From: Coxiellaceae bacterium UBA1530
GTDB lineage: Bacteria > Pseudomonadota > Gammaproteobacteria > Coxiellales > Coxiellaceae
Reading direction: 5' to 3'
Length of the DNA stretch: 8,372 nt
Assembly (NCBI GenBank): GCA_002323325.1
Contig: DCQA01000017.1
Coordinates: 1 to 8,372, forward strand
Within the stretch, counting starts at the first letter, position 1. Each line of letters opens with the position of its first letter. Shown in pieces: positions 5,536 through 8,372 of the stretch. The notes below the pieces were generated by a model, which saw only the letters and a program-made list of their open reading frames with translations, was not told where the DNA came from and searched no databases. A program made the translations under genes and the position numbers.

Positions 5536-6558
5536 ATGGGTAAAGAGAAAGCATCGGATCGTAATCACAGCCTAGGAATCCAACAGGCAATCGGAAGGTT
5601 ATCAACTCAACTTCGAACCTCAAATCCTTTTTTACGGCATCAAACTCTTATTGGGTTATCACTTGCTTTTGTCTGCATCTCGATCATAGTGTATACAGCG
5701 TATTTATTTTACATCGAATTCATACCCGGCTATGCAGTCATCATCATTATCGCGTTTTTTAGTGCCATACTTCATGAACTTGAACATGATACTTTTCATA
5801 ACCTGTATTTTAAACAATCACGATGGTGCCAAAATATTTTCTTAGCAGTGTTATGGTGTTTTAAACCAAACACCATTAATCCATGGATAAGAAAGAAAAT
5901 TCACCTTCATCACCACAGACACTCAGGGACATCTCAAGATATAGAAGAGCGATTAATTGGTAATGGGAAATCCTATAGTCTTCTTCGCTTATTGATTATA
6001 CTAGACCCTGTATTCTCACTGACTCAATTTAAGAGAATTAAAAAAGATTCAACGGACTTTTCCACCCGAGAAATGGCGTTATCGCTATTTCCCATGGTTA
6101 TTATACATAACCTAATTTGGATATCATGGCTATCGTTTCACCTTCTACCCTACGCTCATTCACTCATACCACTGTGCCCTTCTGAGATAGTTCTGATACA
6201 TAGCCATATGGCTATCATCAATTTTCTGATGGTTGTCTACATTGCTCCTGCTATAATTCGTCAAAGCTGCCTTGTCTTCATCTCGTCAACCATTCATTAC
6301 TACAAAGGTGTCTCTCAGCTGACTAAGCAAGTTCAGGTCTTGGATAAATGGTATTTCTTTCCCTTTCAATGCTTTTGCTGCTTCTTCGGACAGACACATG
6401 CCATTCACCACTCATATGCAGCAGAAACCTTCTATAATAGGCATTATCTTCGGAAAGCATGTTATCCCATTCTGAAAAAACACGGCATTCTTTTCAATGA
6501 CCTTGGCACGTTTTATAGGAAGAACCACTACCCAACAAGCCAGGAATCAGATGGTTAA
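5536..6558 (+). CDS. Membrane fatty-acid desaturase family protein
   Basis: This 340-aa protein starts at ATG with CGGAAA centred about 9 nt upstream. It carries the three histidine boxes of the membrane di-iron desaturase/hydroxylase family (PF00487): HELEHDTFH (residues 80-88), HLHHHRHSG (123-131) and HAIHH (288-292). The spacing of boxes 1, 2 and 3 is normal for the family, and so is the length. Hydrophobic stretches at about 38-60, 64-79, 182-206 and 222-245 fit an inner-membrane enzyme with the boxes facing the cytoplasm. Such enzymes use O2 and electrons from a ferredoxin or cytochrome b5-type donor to put double bonds or hydroxyls into acyl chains. The substrate here (acyl-lipid, acyl-CoA, sphingoid or carotenoid) cannot be told. 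It is a single-gene unit and converges on the next gene with 33 bp between the stop codons. Confidence 0.88.
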   Translation: MGKEKASDRNHSLGIQQAIGRLSTQLRTSNPFLRHQTLIGLSLAFVCISIIVYTAYLFYIEFIPGYAVIIIIAFFSAILHELEHDTFHNLYFKQSRWCQNIFLAVLWCFKPNTINPWIRKKIHLHHHRHSGTSQDIEERLIGNGKSYSLLRLLIILDPVFSLTQFKRIKKDSTDFSTREMALSLFPMVIIHNLIWISWLSFHLLPYAHSLIPLCPSEIVLIHSHMAIINFLMVVYIAPAIIRQSCLVFISSTIHYYKGVSQLTKQVQVLDKWYFFPFQCFCCFFGQTHAIHHSYAAETFYNRHYLRKACYPILKKHGILFNDLGTFYRKNHYPTSQESDG

Positions 6559-6591
6559 CCGGCAATCGCTATGTTAAATAACCGCGTTCAA

Positions 6592-7476
6592 TCAGCAATC
6601 TGATAAACCTGCTTTAGCTGGTAGAGCCTGAAGCTGTTTCCATGAGGCAGCAGGACAGTGTTCAGGTCGATTGGCCGGCATACACCAGGCTTTCCAAGTG
6701 CCGCGATCTGCTTGAGACAAGCAATCCTTAAATTGATTCACTTGCAAATAGGCTGGTGGAAGAACATCTTTGCCGATGGGCTCAGAGGTGAGTGAACTAT
6801 CAGAGCGAGCTAGTGTCACCGAAGCATTGAGCTGAATAGCCTTAGACACAGGCACCTGCTGAGACTCTGAATTGTCACCTACAGCACTGGACTTGGCTAG
6901 TAAAGTAAAAGTTCTCACTGGCTGAGGAGACATAGTAGAAAATCGAACCGTCTGAATCCGGTAGTTTTCTTGAGTAGCTTGATTAAATGCCACAACGTAG
7001 GTTTTTATTTGTCGGTACAACTGTATCATTAAATCTTGTTTAGCTTGTTCAATGGCTGAATCAGATGGATCGTAATTCATCACCATTAATCTCATCTTGT
7101 ACCCCTCATGAGATTGATCTATTTTTCGACTTAATGCAGCAATCGACGTCTGGGGAATTTGTGCCCAAAGCTTTAACGTCATGTTTTTTGCACCACTTTC
7201 AGCAATTTCCTGCCCCATCGAAATGACACGCCATTTAATGCTGGGAGAAAAGCTTTGCAGTCGCTTAATAATCGCCACTTGCTGTTCTTCGGAATTTTTA
7301 CCAATGATTGTTGACTTAACTGTGACCACAACAGTTGCCATTGTAGAGTCAATGGTGGTATTAGCCGATGTTGAAAATGACAATGTATCCTGGACTGGGA
7401 TGATAGTATCGGCGAGCGCATGCGAAGTTGATACTGCTGTTGAAAAGAAGAGACCTGTTAAAATCATTTTCCACAT
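6592..7476 (-). CDS. Secreted SIMPL-like (DUF541) protein with four-cysteine tail
   Basis: This 294-aa protein starts at ATG 7474-7476, with AGGTGG 4 nt upstream; the Met at codon 4 would be too far from that site. Residues 1-22 form a Sec signal peptide with likely cleavage after HALA. The mature part (about 28-220) alternates beta-rich and helical stretches and has the look of SIMPL/DUF541 proteins: an opening DTLSFSTSANTTI strand, VVVTVKSTI, a helix with AIEQAKQDLMIQLYRQIK, and YRIQTVRFSTM near the domain end. SIMPL proteins are periplasmic or surface proteins of poorly known function. The C-terminal 45 residues add Cys252, 265, 274 and 294 with WCMPANRPEHCP, likely two disulfides and outside the usual domain. 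The SIMPL assignment rests on pattern, not a strong motif, so it is tentative; export is well supported. Confidence 0.7.
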   Translation of the reverse strand: MWKMILTGLFFSTAVSTSHALADTIIPVQDTLSFSTSANTTIDSTMATVVVTVKSTIIGKNSEEQQVAIIKRLQSFSPSIKWRVISMGQEIAESGAKNMTLKLWAQIPQTSIAALSRKIDQSHEGYKMRLMVMNYDPSDSAIEQAKQDLMIQLYRQIKTYVVAFNQATQENYRIQTVRFSTMSPQPVRTFTLLAKSSAVGDNSESQQVPVSKAIQLNASVTLARSDSSLTSEPIGKDVLPPAYLQVNQFKDCLSQADRGTWKAWCMPANRPEHCPAASWKQLQALPAKAGLSDC

Positions 7477-7514
7477 AGAGCCACCTTGTCGTATTCCGTT
7501 TAAGTTATTGAAAT

Positions 7515-7544
7515 ATCATAACGAGAGATTGTCTCTAATAGCAA
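7515..7544 (-). promoter_or_regulatory. Promoter of the SIMPL-like gene with a dyad in its spacer
   Basis: On the minus strand, the -35 TTGCTA (7544-7539) and the -10 TATGAT (7520-7515, 5 of 6 matches) are 18 bp apart. Transcription would begin near 7508, about 32 nt before the ATG. A dyad AGAGA-N3-TCTCT (7524-7536) lies wholly between the two hexamers, where a repressor could act. Confidence 0.5.
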
Positions 7545-7869
7545 GTCAACGGCTTTGAAGACTAAAAGCTGACTCTTGACACACTTTTAGGGATAGCTAA
7601 ATACCCTTTAATGCCTCATCATAGGGCATCTGACAATAACAATAAGATAGATAGTTATACTATAAATCCCTTGTGAATATCGCTAACCATTGATGACATG
7701 GATCCACACGGCCTGAATGACTCAATACACTTCACTACACGAAAAAAACAAGACAAAGTCGCAATTAAGTGGCGATCGCAGGGAATCAAATAAGCTAGTG
7801 TGAGACGTAATGATCTGATACAACAATCAATAGTACAAAGTATTATTTAAATGATTTTTTTTTACACCC

Positions 7870-7892
7870 AATAAAAACAACATGTTTTTATT
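7870..7892. repeat. Perfect 9-bp AT-rich inverted repeat
   Basis: AATAAAAAC (7870-7878) and GTTTTTATT (7884-7892) surround a 5-nt loop. A run of ten T (7854-7863) lies just left of it, on the wrong side for a rightward terminator; read leftward, the hairpin is followed by A rather than U. It may be a protein-binding dyad or a bend in the DNA. Confidence 0.55.
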
Positions 7893-7996
7893 CGATAAAA
7901 AACACCGATGAATTATGGACTACCAAAAAATTTCATCTACTGATTATATGATTGGACTGTAAGTTAATTAGGAAAATACAAACTTGCACACTGACT

Positions 7997-8017
7997 TCTG
8001 TCACAACATATGACAGA
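7997..8017. promoter_or_regulatory. Dyad upstream of the HTH gene, candidate operator
   Basis: TCTGTCA (7997-8003) and TGACAGA (8011-8017) form a perfect 7-bp inverted repeat with a 7-bp centre, 25 bp before the HTH start codon. The 14-bp half-site spacing would suit a dimeric regulator. Autoregulation by the HTH protein is plausible but unproven. It could also be a leader hairpin just upstream of the ribosome site. Confidence 0.5.
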
Positions 8018-8042
8018 CCCACAAACTTGATAGGAAATCACT

Positions 8043-8255
8043 ATGAACACTCAAGCAAACACGCATCATCACACTCAGATTGTACATCTCACTCCTAGTG
8101 AACGCTCCATACGCTACTATAATGATCAAGGACTGACCTCTGGCGAGATCGCAAGTATGCTAAACCTGGCACCAATGACAGTCCATTATTACCAAAACAA
8201 TCTACGACTTAAATTAGCCCAGAACTCTCTCGAACCGACATCAGCGATAGCATGA
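8043..8255 (+). CDS. Small LuxR/GerE-type helix-turn-helix protein
   Basis: This 70-aa protein starts at ATG with AGGAAA 5 nt upstream (8032-8037). Residues 16-59 match the LuxR/GerE DNA-binding domain: LTPSERSIR as helix 1 with its conserved Glu19, Gly30, SGEIASMLNLAPMTV as the helix-turn-helix, and HYYQNNLRLKLA as the rest of the recognition helix and end. The conserved E-I-A and T-V positions are kept. There is no receiver or ligand-binding domain, so it is a stand-alone DNA-binding domain; small GerE-like regulators of this size exist. The first 15 residues are polar with three adjacent His. A sigma-70 region 4-like fold is an alternative with the same DNA-binding meaning. A perfect dyad sits just upstream. 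The gene precedes a tRNA-Leu gene that has its own promoter. Confidence 0.75.
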   Translation: MNTQANTHHHTQIVHLTPSERSIRYYNDQGLTSGEIASMLNLAPMTVHYYQNNLRLKLAQNSLEPTSAIA

Positions 8256-8289
8256 TATTTGGCACATGTAATCACCCAATAAGCGAAGC

Positions 8290-8317
8290 TTGCTTCCTTG
8301 TGGACCTTTGATATACT
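8290..8317 (+). promoter_or_regulatory. Promoter of tRNA-Leu
   Basis: TTGCTT (8290-8295) and TATACT (8312-8317, 5 of 6 matches) are separated by 16 bp. The GC-rich stretch GCGCC just after the -10 (8318-8322) is the discriminator type seen at stable-RNA promoters under stringent control. Transcription would begin near 8324, leaving a leader of about 11 nt to be cut off by RNase P. Confidence 0.7.
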
Positions 8318-8334
8318 GCGCCTTCGTTGGGTAA

Positions 8335-8372
8335 GCCGAGGTGGCGAAACTGGTAGACGCGCCGGATTCAAA
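8335..8372 (+). tRNA. tRNA-Leu (anticodon CAA), 5' part, cut by window end
   Basis: The 5' 38 nt of a class II tRNA are present: acceptor strand GCCGAGG (8335-8341), the TG at positions 8-9, a D arm GCG...CGC around AAACTGGTAGA, the 5' anticodon stem CCGGA, then TT, CAA (8369-8371) and A. The CAA anticodon reads UUG. The variable arm, T arm and 3' acceptor strand lie outside the window. The sequence closely resembles other gammaproteobacterial tRNA-Leu(CAA) genes. Confidence 0.93.

Larger units (their letters stand above)
7477..8042. other. 566-bp divergent intergenic region
   Basis: No plausible coding sequence lies here. It holds the SIMPL-like promoter at the left, an inverted repeat CTAAAAG/CTTTTAG (7562-7568 with 7584-7590), an AT-rich hairpin (7870-7892) and a dyad next to the HTH gene (7997-8017). 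A TTGACA at 7576-7581 faces right but has only a poor -10 (TAAATA, 7598-7603), so I do not call a promoter there. The length allows an unrecognised small RNA, but none can be named. Confidence 0.6.

Noticed and set aside
7181..7558. Plus-strand open frame of 125 codons, and a minus-strand frame at 7179-7421.
   Set aside because: Both lie across the SIMPL-like gene, which has a signal peptide, ribosome site and promoter; these are out-of-frame shadows.
7768..7783. GCGATCGC palindrome resembling the cyanobacterial HIP1 motif.
   Set aside because: It occurs only once here, and nothing else suggests a cyanobacterium.
8189..8371. Minus-strand open frame of 60 codons.
   Set aside because: It runs through the tRNA-Leu gene and the end of the HTH gene on the opposite strand.

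Overview
The window is AT-rich DNA from a bacterium, most likely a gammaproteobacterium and plausibly a Legionella- or Coxiella-like intracellular lineage. That placement is an inference from base composition, gene style, low gene density and decaying mobile DNA; no marker gene in the window proves it. Replicon type cannot be told, but the tRNA-Leu gene at the right edge argues for a chromosome.

Left part (1-2342): accessory. It opens with the Lys/Ala/Pro-rich tail of a truncated histone-like protein. A 93-aa secreted protein with eight cysteines follows. Next, on the minus strand, comes a 409-aa protein whose central part matches CheD (chemoreceptor glutamine deamidase), with the Thr, Cys and His triad at exact CheD spacing but no chemotaxis gene nearby. 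These genes sit among two unrelated families of direct repeats. A 49-bp repeat spans the stop codons of the first two genes. A 31-bp repeat flanks the CheD-like gene, and a shorter relative lies right after the next minus-strand gene. The layout looks like gene-sized modules inserted or duplicated at gene 3' ends.

Middle (2343-5535): decayed mobile DNA around one unknown gene. A Ti-type TraA conjugation helicase remnant lacks its N-terminal half and carries three in-frame stops. Next comes a 224-aa four-helix membrane protein of unknown function. Then about 1 kb has no intact gene but holds a heavily decayed IS66-type transposase fragment, which I translated by hand, and a 60-bp imperfect inverted repeat.

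Right part (5536-8372): more ordinary. A membrane fatty-acid desaturase with three histidine boxes converges on a secreted SIMPL-like protein with a four-cysteine tail. A 566-bp intergenic region contains several small dyads. It leads to a 70-aa LuxR-type helix-turn-helix protein preceded by a perfect 7-bp inverted repeat, and then to the 5' half of tRNA-Leu(CAA) with its own promoter.

The most interesting item is the stand-alone CheD-like protein: a candidate deamidase, possibly host-directed, carried in a repeat-bounded module next to a secreted cysteine-rich protein.
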